Below, in pieces: positions 1-8,400 of a stretch of DNA of 9,697 nt. Source of the stretch: Acidobacteriota bacterium (lineage in GTDB: Bacteria; Acidobacteriota; Terriglobia; Terriglobales; Acidobacteriaceae); NCBI GenBank assembly GCA_019510535.1, contig JAEKKE010000349.1:1-9697 (forward strand), read 5' to 3'. Numbering within the stretch: position 1 is the first letter of the stretch; each line of letters opens with the position of its first letter. A program made the translations under genes and the position numbers. Below the pieces are notes generated by a model. The model saw nothing but the letters and a program-made list of their open reading frames with translations, was not told the origin of the DNA and made no database searches.

Positions 1-679
1 TGAAGTTCGAGTAATAAAGGATTGCATTGATGCCTGAAAGCTGGTTGAACATGCCGATGGTGACGGCCAGAAAGATGGGCAGCCGGTACTTCCACTGGAA
101 CAACGACTCCTGCGCGACACCGCGCTCCAGATGAACGGAATCGATGATCTCCTGCAACTCGGCCTCTGAGTCGGGCGAGCCCATCAGGCGCAGCACCTCC
201 AGAGCTTCGTCGGTCTGGTTCGTCGTCACCAGCCAGCGGGAGCTACGCGGGATGCCGTACAGCAGGATCAGGAAGAAGAGAGACGGCAGGAACGCCACCC
301 CGAACTCCCATCGCCACTGGGCAGCGCCAAGATGCATCAAGGTAATCAGGAAATTAGACAGATACGCCAGCAGGATGCCGACGACGACATTGACCTGAAA
401 CAGGCCAACCATACGTCCGCGCCATTTGGCCGGCGCCAGCTCAGCAATGTATACCGGCCCCAGCACGGACGATCCTCCGATACCCAGACCGCCGATAAAG
501 CGCGCAACCAGCAACACATCCCAGTTCCAGGCAAAAGCGGAGCCGATTGCGGAGACCGTATAAAGCACAGCCATCAACCGCAAAGCCTCCCGCCCGCCAA
601 ACCGCTGCCCCAGCACTCCCGATCCCATGGCGCCAATTACGGTTCCCACCAGGCCGATGAAGAAGGCATCTCCTGTTTC
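1..679 (-). pseudogene. Sugar porter family MFS transporter, 5'-truncated and cut by the window edge
   Basis: This is an inner-membrane sugar transporter of the major facilitator superfamily, sugar porter family, read on the minus strand; the frame is open from 679 to base 1. The translation shows helix 2 (LVGTVIGAMGSGVLG), helix 3 (LRLMAVLYTVSAIGSAFAW), then GGLGIGGSSVLGPVYIAE followed by LAPAKWR, which fits the PROSITE sugar-transport signature 2. Next come helix 5 (VNVVVGILLAYLSNF), helix 6 (GVAFLPSLFFLILLYGIP), the IPRSSRWL loop, and helix 7 starting with FNQLSGINAILYYSNF, a family hallmark. The N-terminus with helix 1 and its usual GGxLFGYD motif (roughly 50-60 residues) is absent. An in-frame TAA at 682-680 lies only five codons before the first transporter-like residues, and lacI ends 48 bp upstream. 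The usual loop motif DRxGRR is also altered to QRFGGR. The first in-frame candidate starts are an internal GTG and ATG inside helix 2, so a working transporter is unlikely. Family call is secure; pseudogene status is inferred. Confidence 0.8.
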
Positions 680-682
680 TTA

Positions 683-696
683 CCGCCTTCAGGCGG
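683..696. repeat. Short GC-rich hairpin between lacI and the truncated transporter
   Basis: On the plus strand CCGCC-TTCA-GGCGG forms a perfect 5-bp stem with a 4-base loop. It sits 30 bp past the lacI stop and just before the point where transporter homology begins. It is not followed by a T-tract on the minus strand (TAAGAAAC follows), so it is a poor intrinsic terminator. It may be a REP-like repeat unit or a scar at a deletion junction; the sequence alone does not decide. Confidence 0.5.
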
Positions 697-726
697 CGCA
701 CATTTTCACAACTGGGGGACGACGAA

Positions 727-1755
727 CTAAGCAATTGCCCGACGGCATCCGCAGGATTCGCGAATGGTGAGCGTCACAGGCAGAATCGTTCGGACACTTG
801 TCGATTTGAACTCCCCGTTAATCCGCTGCAGCAGCAACCGGGTGGCGACATTTCCCAGCTCGGCGGCGGGCTGGCGTACGGCGGTTACCGAAGGGGTAAT
901 CAGGGTGAAAAAGTCGACGTCATCGAAACCGACCAGCGCGATGTCCTTCCCCATCTGAATGTTCAGCTCCTTAAGGGCCTCAATCACCCAGATGGTGGAC
1001 GCGTTATTCGCCGCGAAAATGGCGTCGGGACGATTACGCGCGGTAAGCAGCTCGGCCAGAACAGCTTTTGAAGAAGCACTCGATTTCAGTTCCAGTTCGT
1101 TCTGATAAGAACGTTTCGCTTTCCGAAGCGAGTCCCTGTAACCGGCAATTCGATCCTTCATGGTCTGGAGGTGCGCATTCGCGGAAACACAAGCGATCTT
1201 CTTGTAACCATGCTCCACCAGGTGATCTACGGCCATCATGGCGCCGGCCTGGTTTTCTACCCCCACCGAATCTGTGGTGGCCACCTCAATCGGGCGGTCG
1301 ATCGTCACGACCGGCGTATTCCCGGCAACGATGGCCTTGAGATACGGCTCGCGGCTCTGGGTGGGAACAAGCAGAATGCCGTCCACGGGGTGATGGGTCA
1401 TGCTTTCGACCTGTGCCGCCTCGATGGTGGGGTCGTCCTCAGAGGCGGCAAGCCATACCAGGTAGTTCTGGGCACGGGCCGTCTCCTGGACGGCGTGGCT
1501 CACAACCGAAAAAAACGTATCGGAGATGTCAGGAACAATCAGGCCGATGGAGCGCGATAACTTTCCTGTTAACATCCGTGCGGCATGATTAGGACGGTAG
1601 TTCAGCTTCCGGATGGCTTCACGGACCTTCTTGGCGGTCTCGGGCGTGACATAGGGGTGCCCATTGATCATTCTTGAGACCGTCATGGGGGCCACTCCGG
1701 CGGCTTTTGCCACGTCTTGTAACGTTGCCCGTTTTTTCTTCGATTGTTGATGCAA
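727..1755 (-). CDS. LacI/GalR-family transcriptional regulator
   Basis: This is a cytoplasmic sugar-responsive transcription factor of 342 residues, the usual LacI-family length. Residues about 11-31 (TLQDVAKAAGVAPMTVSRMI) are the LacI helix-turn-helix. The hinge region follows at about 56-68 (NHAARMLTGKLSR), and GLIVPDISDTFFS opens the periplasmic-binding-protein-like effector domain, which runs through VVTIDRP and ALVGFDDVDFF to ILPVTLTIRESC near the C-terminus. The start is a TTG at 1755-1753: the codon just upstream in frame is TGA, and a GAGG lies 6 bases before the TTG. An ATG at 1759-1757 is in a different frame. It is divergent from the TonB receptor gene and lies upstream of the transporter remnant in the same direction. 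I infer that it controls the divergent receptor gene, and perhaps itself, in response to a sugar from the mannosidase substrate. The ligand cannot be read from the sequence. Confidence 0.93.
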   Translation of the reverse strand: MHQQSKKKRATLQDVAKAAGVAPMTVSRMINGHPYVTPETAKKVREAIRKLNYRPNHAARMLTGKLSRSIGLIVPDISDTFFSVVSHAVQETARAQNYLVWLAASEDDPTIEAAQVESMTHHPVDGILLVPTQSREPYLKAIVAGNTPVVTIDRPIEVATTDSVGVENQAGAMMAVDHLVEHGYKKIACVSANAHLQTMKDRIAGYRDSLRKAKRSYQNELELKSSASSKAVLAELLTARNRPDAIFAANNASTIWVIEALKELNIQMGKDIALVGFDDVDFFTLITPSVTAVRQPAAELGNVATRLLLQRINGEFKSTSVRTILPVTLTIRESCGCRRAIA

Positions 1756-1778
1756 TCATGGCCTCAAATCTGAGAGAG

Positions 1779-1804
1779 CTACCATATCACCGGTTTCCTG
1801 GTAG
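1779..1804. promoter_or_regulatory. Imperfect 26-bp palindrome upstream of lacI, candidate operator
   Basis: CTACCA (1779-1784) and TGGTAG (1799-1804) are perfect inverted arms. The centre between them is ACCGGT (1789-1794), itself a perfect palindrome sharing exactly the same axis, so 9 of 13 base pairs are symmetric. The site lies 24-49 bp upstream of the lacI start codon, where a repressor would block transcription. LacI-family operators typically have a central CG, which this site has. The role as an autoregulatory operator is inferred. Confidence 0.45.
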
Positions 1805-1839
1805 AGTCCGTATTCCACAATAAAATCGGTGCATCTATC

Positions 1840-1868
1840 TTGACAACACTTATTCCAAACGCTTAAAC
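1840..1868 (+). promoter_or_regulatory. Candidate promoter of the TonB receptor gene with embedded operator-like site
   Basis: TTGACA at 1840-1845 matches the sigma-70 -35 consensus. A weak -10 candidate, TTAAAC (1863-1868), follows at 17 bp spacing. Between and overlapping them is AAACGCTT (1857-1864), which fits the LacI-family core pattern AAnCGnTT. GACAAC (1842-1847) and GTTGTC (1872-1877) also form an inverted repeat around nearly the same centre. The -10 match is poor, so the promoter call is tentative; the -35 box is the strongest part. Confidence 0.4.
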
Positions 1869-1899
1869 ATGGTTGTCGCTGTGATAGCGCAATCATAAT

Positions 1900-1909
1900 T
1901 TTACGTAAA
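1900..1909. promoter_or_regulatory. Perfect CG-centred palindrome TTTACGTAAA, candidate LacI-family operator
   Basis: TTTACGTAAA is a perfect 10-bp palindrome with a central CG, as expected of LacI-family operators. It lies downstream of the candidate promoter and 31 bp before the receptor start codon, so a bound repressor would act as a block in the 5' leader. Symmetry does not extend beyond the 10 bp. Which protein binds it is inferred from the adjacent regulator gene. Confidence 0.4.
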
Positions 1910-1940
1910 CGATGTCGTTGTACTTTTTCGAGGAGGCTGG

Positions 1941-4900
1941 ATGAAACGCCATAAAATCCCTATACGGATTTTTCTATCCGTTCTGGTGTATCTGTTTTTA
2001 ACGGGGTATTCGCTTGTTGCGCAGGATACATCGTCACTGTCAGGAACAATTACCGATCCTTCCGGAGCGCTTGTTTCGAAGGCCAATATCACCCTTCAGA
2101 ACAACGCTACCCGCGCTGAGACCCATGCGGTCTCAAACGACGAAGGCAACTTCAACATCACCAATGTCACGCCTGGGGCATACACTCTGCGCGTCGAGGC
2201 CACCGGTTTTGCATCCGTAACCCTCAGCGGCATCCAGGTCGATCCGAACATCGGTCGCCGCGTCGACGTCACCATGAAGGTGGGCGACAGCACGACCTCG
2301 GTTACGGTCGAAGCCAACGCCAATACCGTTCAGACCGAGAGCGCCTCTGTCGGCCAGCTCATCACCCAGGAGCAGGTCAAGAACATCCAGCTCAACGGAC
2401 GCAACCCGCTTTACCTGGCCCAGATGGAGCCCGGCGTCGTCCGCAACAACTCGATGGCGGCCCTTGGCTTCGGTCTCGATAACCCGCTCAACATCAACGG
2501 AGCCCGCTCGCAGGAGAGCATGCAGACCTTCGACGGCGCACCCATGGTGCGTACGCGTTCGAACGGCACCAGCACCGGCGTAGCCGACGTCGACTCCACC
2601 TCGCAGGTCCAGGTCCTCAGCTCGAACTATCCGGCCGAGTACGGCCGTACCTCAGGCGGCCTGATCCGTCTGGTTCCGAAGAGCGGCTCCAGCAACTTCC
2701 ACGGAAGCGTTTTTGAGTATTTCCGTAACAACTACCTCAATGCCAATACCTGGCAGCGTAACAATCAAGGTCTGAAGCGCGGCGCGTTCCGGTACAACCA
2801 GTTCGGTTGGAACCTGAACGGCCCGGTCTTCATCCCTGGCCACTTCAACACCGGCCGCAACAGGCTCTTCTTCCTGTTAGGCCAGGAATGGGTGAAGTAC
2901 AACCACGACGATACTTCCAGCGCCACGCTGAAGGTACCCACACTGCGCATGCGCACGGGTGACTTCGGTGAACTGCTTGGCTCGAACATCTTTTACAGCA
3001 GCCCGGTGCAGATCGTGAATCCCACCACGAAAGTCGCCTATGCCAACAACGTCATCCCCACAGCCCAGCTCAGCCCGAACGGCATTGGCCTGCTGAATGC
3101 TTATCCGACGCCTAATCTTGTCGGGAATCCCTCCAGCAACTGGACAGACACGGCTCTTTACACCGAGAAGCAGCGTAAGGACACGATCATCATCGACTTC
3201 GTCCCCACTGACGCGCATCGCCTGCGCTTCAGCCTGCTGAACTACAACTACGATGACTACGAGCCGCACTTCGGCAATTTCAACACCAACCCTCGTATCT
3301 TCCATCGCCCGAATCAGATTGCTGTCCTGCACCACACCTGGACCCTCAGCTCCACGATGATCAACGATGCCTTCGTCTCGGCTGCCGCCGACCACGTCGA
3401 CATCAACATCGACACGTCCTCGGGCCGTTATGACCGTACGAAGTACGGCATTAACTATCCCTACCTCTTCGGCTCCGCCAACAAGGTAGTTCCCAACAAA
3501 ATCCCGACCATTCAGCTCGGAAGCTTCGGCACGCTCGATGGCGGTCCCTATCCGTCGCGCTCTGGCGGCATGGTCTACGACGTGGGCGATACCTTCACCT
3601 GGGTCAAGGGTAACCACACGCTTAAGTTCGGTGGAGTATGGGAGTACGCCGGCGAGAACAACTATGACCAGATCAGCGTCGACAACACGCGCCCTGGCAC
3701 AACCAACAACCAGAACGGTCTCTTCGTCTTCACGGATAACCGTGGAGGTGGCTCCACTTCCAAGGCAGCAGTCGCTAACGCAGCCCTCGGCATCTTCGAT
3801 ACCTACGGCGAAATCGGCCAGCGCTCCTATACCCCGTTCCGCGGCAACATGTTTGAGATGTTTGCCCAGGACCAGTGGCGCATGACGTCGAAGCTCGTTC
3901 TTGAGTACGGCGTACGCTACAGCATCATGAAACCCTATCATTCGTTATGGGGTAATCAGGCGTTCTTCAGCCCGAAGGACTACAACCCCTCGCTGGCTCC
4001 CAAAGTCGACACGACCACGGGTTTCCTGACCGGTGGGGATCAGTACAACGGCGTCGTTATCCCTGGCTCCGGCTTCCCTGACGCGGCTAAGGGACATGTT
4101 CCTGACAGCATCATCAACGGCAACTACCAGCGACTCTTCCGCGGCTACGATTCGAACTACTCGCCGACGGTCTATACCAACATCCAGCCTCGCTTTGGTT
4201 TTGCCTACCAGGTTGAGCCTGGCACGGTAATCCGTGGCGGTGGCGGCCGCTATATGCAGCGTCTCGGCATCAGCGATACGGTGCATGTTGGCGGTAATGC
4301 TCCGTTTCAGCCGGCATCCACGGTAAGCCAGGGAGGCGTTGACAACCCCGGTGGAGCCGCCGGAAGCGTCACCCCGCTGGCTTTCACTTCTCACGCGTAC
4401 AACTATCCCAGCCCTGAGGCCTGGGCGTGGAACCTGACGGTGGAACACGAGTTCACCAACATCGCCACGTTCACCCTGAGCTATGTCGGACGTCGCGGCT
4501 ATCACCTGGAGCAGTTGGCAAATATCAATGCGCTCCAGCCCGGTACGATTCAGGCGAACCCGACCGTCAAGGCTCCGGATGCGCTTCGTCCATACAAAGG
4601 CTTCTCGACCATCATCGAGGCCCAGAACAACGGTGGATCGACATATCACGGCATGCAGGCCAACGTGAAGCGTCGCTTGACCAAGGGCTTCCTCTTCGGT
4701 GTGGCCTATACCTGGTCCAAGAGCCTGGATTACGGCTCTTCGAATGGAACAAGCATCCCCAACCCCTTCAGCAATGCCGCCTTGTATGGTCCGAGCGACT
4801 TCGATACCAAACATGTCATGGTTGCCAATTATGTGTGGGATATTCCATACGGAACTCATGCGAGCAACCCGTTCGTACGCACCGTAGTGGGCGACTGGCA

Positions 4901-5390
4901 GTTCTCCGGAACCATCCAGGCCCAGTCTGGACGTCCGCAAAGCGTCACGCGCAACCTCGATCAGGCCGGCATAGGGCCCGGTGCGGGCAATCAGTACTAC
5001 ACCCGTCTCCGTCAACCCACCACGCCTCGCCAGTTCGGAACTTCAGGCCAGTGGTTTGAAGTTGGAACCAGTTGCGGTCCGGCGAACACAACCTGCCTCT
5101 TCCAGCCCGCTGCTGCCGGCACTTTCGCTCCACGTGGCTCTCGTGGCGTCATCTATGGCCCCGGCTTCCAGAGCTACAACGCCGCGCTGCAGAAGGCCTT
5201 CCACGTCATCCCCGGCCACGAAAACCATCAACTGGTCTTCAAGGCCGAAGCGTTCAACTTCGTCAACCATCCCAACCTGGATAACCCCACCACCGACCCG
5301 ACCAGCAGCACGTTCGGTAAAGTCACGGTCAAGGGCACAACCTACGCGTCGGAACGCCAGTTCCAGTTCAGTCTCAGATACGCGTTCTAA
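1941..5390 (+). CDS. TonB-dependent receptor, carboxypeptidase-regulatory-like/Oar type
   Basis: This is an outer-membrane receptor of 1149 residues that would take up a ligand, probably an oligosaccharide, using TonB energy. The ATG at 1941 follows AGGAGG (1931-1936) by 4 bases. Residues about 1-27 form a Sec signal peptide (basic KRHK, hydrophobic FLSVLVYLFLTGY, then VAQ). Residues about 30-115 are a carboxypeptidase-regulatory-like beta-sandwich (LSGTITDPSGALVSKANI, then GNFNITNVTPGAYTLRVEATGF). A plug domain follows (QVKNIQLNGRNPLYLAQMEPG, then NYPAEYGRTSGGLIRLVPKSG at about 228-248). The rest is a beta-barrel with alternating aromatic strands, ending in the typical terminal phenylalanine (FQFSLRYAF). 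Only two cysteines are visible, C1045 and C1052, close enough for a disulfide in a surface loop. The length and architecture are typical of the large paralogous receptor families of Acidobacteriota. It is divergent from lacI and followed by a terminator and a secreted mannosidase, suggesting mannoside uptake; the substrate is inferred. Confidence 0.95.
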   Translation: MKRHKIPIRIFLSVLVYLFLTGYSLVAQDTSSLSGTITDPSGALVSKANITLQNNATRAETHAVSNDEGNFNITNVTPGAYTLRVEATGFASVTLSGIQVDPNIGRRVDVTMKVGDSTTSVTVEANANTVQTESASVGQLITQEQVKNIQLNGRNPLYLAQMEPGVVRNNSMAALGFGLDNPLNINGARSQESMQTFDGAPMVRTRSNGTSTGVADVDSTSQVQVLSSNYPAEYGRTSGGLIRLVPKSGSSNFHGSVFEYFRNNYLNANTWQRNNQGLKRGAFRYNQFGWNLNGPVFIPGHFNTGRNRLFFLLGQEWVKYNHDDTSSATLKVPTLRMRTGDFGELLGSNIFYSSPVQIVNPTTKVAYANNVIPTAQLSPNGIGLLNAYPTPNLVGNPSSNWTDTALYTEKQRKDTIIIDFVPTDAHRLRFSLLNYNYDDYEPHFGNFNTNPRIFHRPNQIAVLHHTWTLSSTMINDAFVSAAADHVDINIDTSSGRYDRTKYGINYPYLFGSANKVVPNKIPTIQLGSFGTLDGGPYPSRSGGMVYDVGDTFTWVKGNHTLKFGGVWEYAGENNYDQISVDNTRPGTTNNQNGLFVFTDNRGGGSTSKAAVANAALGIFDTYGEIGQRSYTPFRGNMFEMFAQDQWRMTSKLVLEYGVRYSIMKPYHSLWGNQAFFSPKDYNPSLAPKVDTTTGFLTGGDQYNGVVIPGSGFPDAAKGHVPDSIINGNYQRLFRGYDSNYSPTVYTNIQPRFGFAYQVEPGTVIRGGGGRYMQRLGISDTVHVGGNAPFQPASTVSQGGVDNPGGAAGSVTPLAFTSHAYNYPSPEAWAWNLTVEHEFTNIATFTLSYVGRRGYHLEQLANINALQPGTIQANPTVKAPDALRPYKGFSTIIEAQNNGGSTYHGMQANVKRRLTKGFLFGVAYTWSKSLDYGSSNGTSIPNPFSNAALYGPSDFDTKHVMVANYVWDIPYGTHASNPFVRTVVGDWQFSGTIQAQSGRPQSVTRNLDQAGIGPGAGNQYYTRLRQPTTPRQFGTSGQWFEVGTSCGPANTTCLFQPAAAGTFAPRGSRGVIYGPGFQSYNAALQKAFHVIPGHENHQLVFKAEAFNFVNHPNLDNPTTDPTSSTFGKVTVKGTTYASERQFQFSLRYAF

Positions 5391-5397
5391 ACCACAG

Positions 5398-5425
5398 GCC
5401 CCGCGGCATACGCCGCGGGGCTTTT
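5398..5425 (+). terminator. Rho-independent terminator after the TonB receptor gene
   Basis: GCCCCGCGGC (5398-5407) and GCCGCGGGGC (5412-5421) form a perfect 10-bp GC-rich stem with the loop ATAC, followed by TTTT and a pyrimidine-rich run. It begins 8 bp after the receptor stop codon. It lies between the receptor and the mannosidase, so read-through or a second promoter is needed for the downstream gene. Confidence 0.9.
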
Positions 5426-5472
5426 CTCTTTCTCCCTCTACAAATCAGATTCAAGGAACGAGGAGCGGTCAG

Positions 5473-8400
5473 ATGCTATCGATGGATTCTTCGCGCCCCG
5501 GCTTCAACGGCAGACATCGCAACACTTCTAGGCCGCGGCTCCTTCGCCGCGTCCTGTGGGTTAGCGCGCTCTCCAGCGCGGCCTTTGCCCAGACGATGAA
5601 AGCTCCCGATATCACCAGCCAGCCGACGCTCTACGTCGTTCCTTATGCCCATCTCGATACCCAGTGGCGCTGGGAGTTCCCGCAGACAATCAGCGAATAT
5701 CTGCTGAAGACCATGCGGGTGAACTTCGACTACATGGATCGCTATCCGCACTACGTCTTCAACTGGACCGGAGCCAATCGCTACCGCCTCATGAAGGAGT
5801 ACTTCCCTTCCGACTACCAACGGATGCGCACCTATGTTGCCGCCAGCCGCTGGTATCCCGCCGGCTCGTCCGTCGAAGAAGGCGACGTCAACCTTCCCAG
5901 CGCGGAAGGCATCTTCCGCCAGCTCCTTTATGGCAATAGCTACTTCCGTAAAGACTTCGGCAAGGCCAGCGACGAATACATGCTGCCGGACTGCTTCGGC
6001 TTCCCGGCGTCGCTGCCGAGTATTCTTGCCCATGCCGGCATCAAAGGTTTCTCGACCCAGAAGCTGAATGCTGAGTGGCAGCCGGCGCCAAAGATCGGCG
6101 GCCCGAACTCGCCGGAGCAAACGCCGGAAGGCATCCCCTTCAATGTCGGCATGTGGTACGGGCCCGATGGCAAAGGCGTAATTGCAGCCCTCAATCCGGG
6201 GGGCTACGGCAGCAATACCTACACTGATCTGAGCAAGGAACCGACAGAGGCTGTCGCCAACGCACCACAGCTCACCAGCGAAGAGCGTGCCCGCCTTTCA
6301 CCGCAGCAGCTCGCGGCGCTTCCTCCTCCTCGCCGCAATGTTGAACCGAACTGGGTGAAGCGCATCGATCTCGATGGAAAGGTGACAGGTTTATTCGCCG
6401 ACTACCACTACGTCGGCACTGGAGATGTGGGCGGCGCGACCCAGGAGTCCACCGTCAAACTTCTGGAAGCGATCGTCACCAAGAGCAAGACCGTTCTGCC
6501 GACACCGCCGCGCGGTGCATTTGCAATGGGAGAGACCCCCAAAGCAGCCGAAAACGGAGCGGAGGTACAGGTGGGCGAGGGCCCGGTTCACGTCGTCATT
6601 GCGACCGCCGACCAGCTCTTCAAAGATATTCCCCCGTCCATGACCTCCAAGCTGCCAACGGTCAAGGGTGACCTTGAGCTCATCAACCATTCCGCCGGTT
6701 CGCTGACTTCGCAGGCTTATCACAAGCGCTGGGTGCTGAAGAATGAGCTTCTGGCCGACGCGGCGGAGAAGTCGTCGCTCGCCGCTGCCTGGATGGGAGG
6801 CGCCGCCTATCCGCAACAGCGTTTGAACGATGCCTGGATGCTGGCGCTTGGAGGCCACTTCCATGACACCGCTGCTGGAACCGCCACCCCGAAGTCGTAT
6901 GAGTATGCGTGGAATGACGATGCCATCGTCGCCAATCAGTTCAACGGCGTTCTCACCAGCGCGAGCCAGGCGATCGCCTCTGGACTCGACACCGAAGGCG
7001 CGGGCATCCCTGTTGTTCTCTTCAATCCGCTGAACGTTGAGCGGGAAGATGTGGTCGAAGCCGATCTCCACTTCCCCGGAGCAGCGCCGAAGAGCGTGAC
7101 AGTGACCGATGCCCAGGGCAAAGAAGTGCCGGCACAGATCGCCGAAGGGAAAGTCCTCCTCCTGGCAACAGTCCCATCCGTGGGATATGCGGTTTATCAC
7201 GTGCAGGCGGCACAAAAAGCTGCACCTTCAACCGGCCTCAAGGTAACGAACTCTTCCCTTGAAAACGCTCGTTATCTCGTAAAGCTCAACGCTGATGGCG
7301 ATGTCTCCAGCATCTACGACAAGCAGACGAAGAAAGAACTTCTCTCCGCTCCTGTGCGTCTTGCCATCTCCAATGACAAGCCAAAGCAATGGCCGGCATG
7401 GAATATGGACTTCGATCAGGAGCAGGCGGCGCCTCGCGCCTATGTCGCGGGCAAGCCTACGATCCGCATCAAAGAAAATGGCCCTGTCCGCGTGGCTCTG
7501 GAAGTAACCCGCGAAGCCGAGGGCTCGAAGTTCGTGCAGATCATCAGCCTGTCCGCTGGAAATGCCGGCAACCGTGTGGTGTGGGCGAACAGCATTGATT
7601 GGAAGACCCTCTCAGCCAACTTGAAAGCGACCTTCCCGTTGGGCGCGTCAAACGAGAACGCCACTTACAATTGGGATCTTGGGACGGTTCAGAGACCCAA
7701 TGCCAACGAGCGGCAGTTCGAGGTTGCCTCACACAAGTGGATCGATCTGCAGGACAAGAGCGGAAGCTTCGGCGCAACGATCCTGACCGACTTCAAGAAT
7801 GGTTCGGACAAGCCGAATGACAATACCATCCGACTGACACTTCTGCGTTCTCCCGGCCTGCAACCCTCGAACAATGGGCGGCCGATCCCCTACTCCGATC
7901 AGGCCAACCAGGATTGGGGACATCACGAGTTTGTCTTCGGTCTTGCCGGACACGATGGCGATTGGCGCAGTGCGCAGACAGATTGGCAGGCCTATCGCAT
8001 GAACGCTCCCGTTATCGCGTTCCAGACCGGCAAGCACCAGGGAACGCTCGGAAGATCTTTCTCCCTCGTTCATCTGAACAACTCGCGTATCCGCGTGCTT
8101 GCGTTGAAGAAAGCCGAAGACAGCGATGAAACCATTCTTCGTATGGTGGAGCTTGACGGCAAACCCGCGCAGGATATCCAGGTGTCCTTCGCAGGCCCGA
8201 TTGCCTCCGCCCACGAAGTTAATGGACAGGAGCAGCCCCTGGGCGATGCAGTCGTCGAGCAAGGCGTCCTCAAGACATCGTTCACGGCCTATCAACCAAG
8301 AACATTTGCCATTCGGCTTGCCGATGCTACGGCGAAGCTGAGTGCGGTTCAATCTCAATCCGTGCCGCTACAGTATGACCTTGCCACCGGCAGCAACGAC

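Noticed and set aside
683..696. lacI terminator interpretation of the hairpin after lacI
   Set aside because: The stem is only 5 bp and no T-tract follows on the minus strand.
144..734. Plus-strand frames at 144-398 and 332-730 and the minus frame at 441-734
   Set aside because: They overlap the transporter frame, whose translation carries unmistakable sugar-porter signatures; these are other-frame shadows.
1901..2092. Small minus-strand frame across the receptor start
   Set aside because: It is antisense to the receptor signal peptide, has no ribosome-binding support and no recognisable content.
2877..5015. Two long antisense frames (2877-3941 and 3945-5015) within the receptor gene
   Set aside because: Both are Val/Arg/Ala-rich mirror frames of a GC-rich gene with strong codon bias, with no recognisable domain; the plus-strand receptor is unambiguous.
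4981..5472. Open frame extending the mannosidase frame 164 codons upstream, overlapping the receptor gene
   Set aside because: It is out of frame with the receptor, has a shadow-like Ser/Arg/Pro-rich composition, and passes through the terminator. The signal peptide and ribosome-binding site place the start at 5473.
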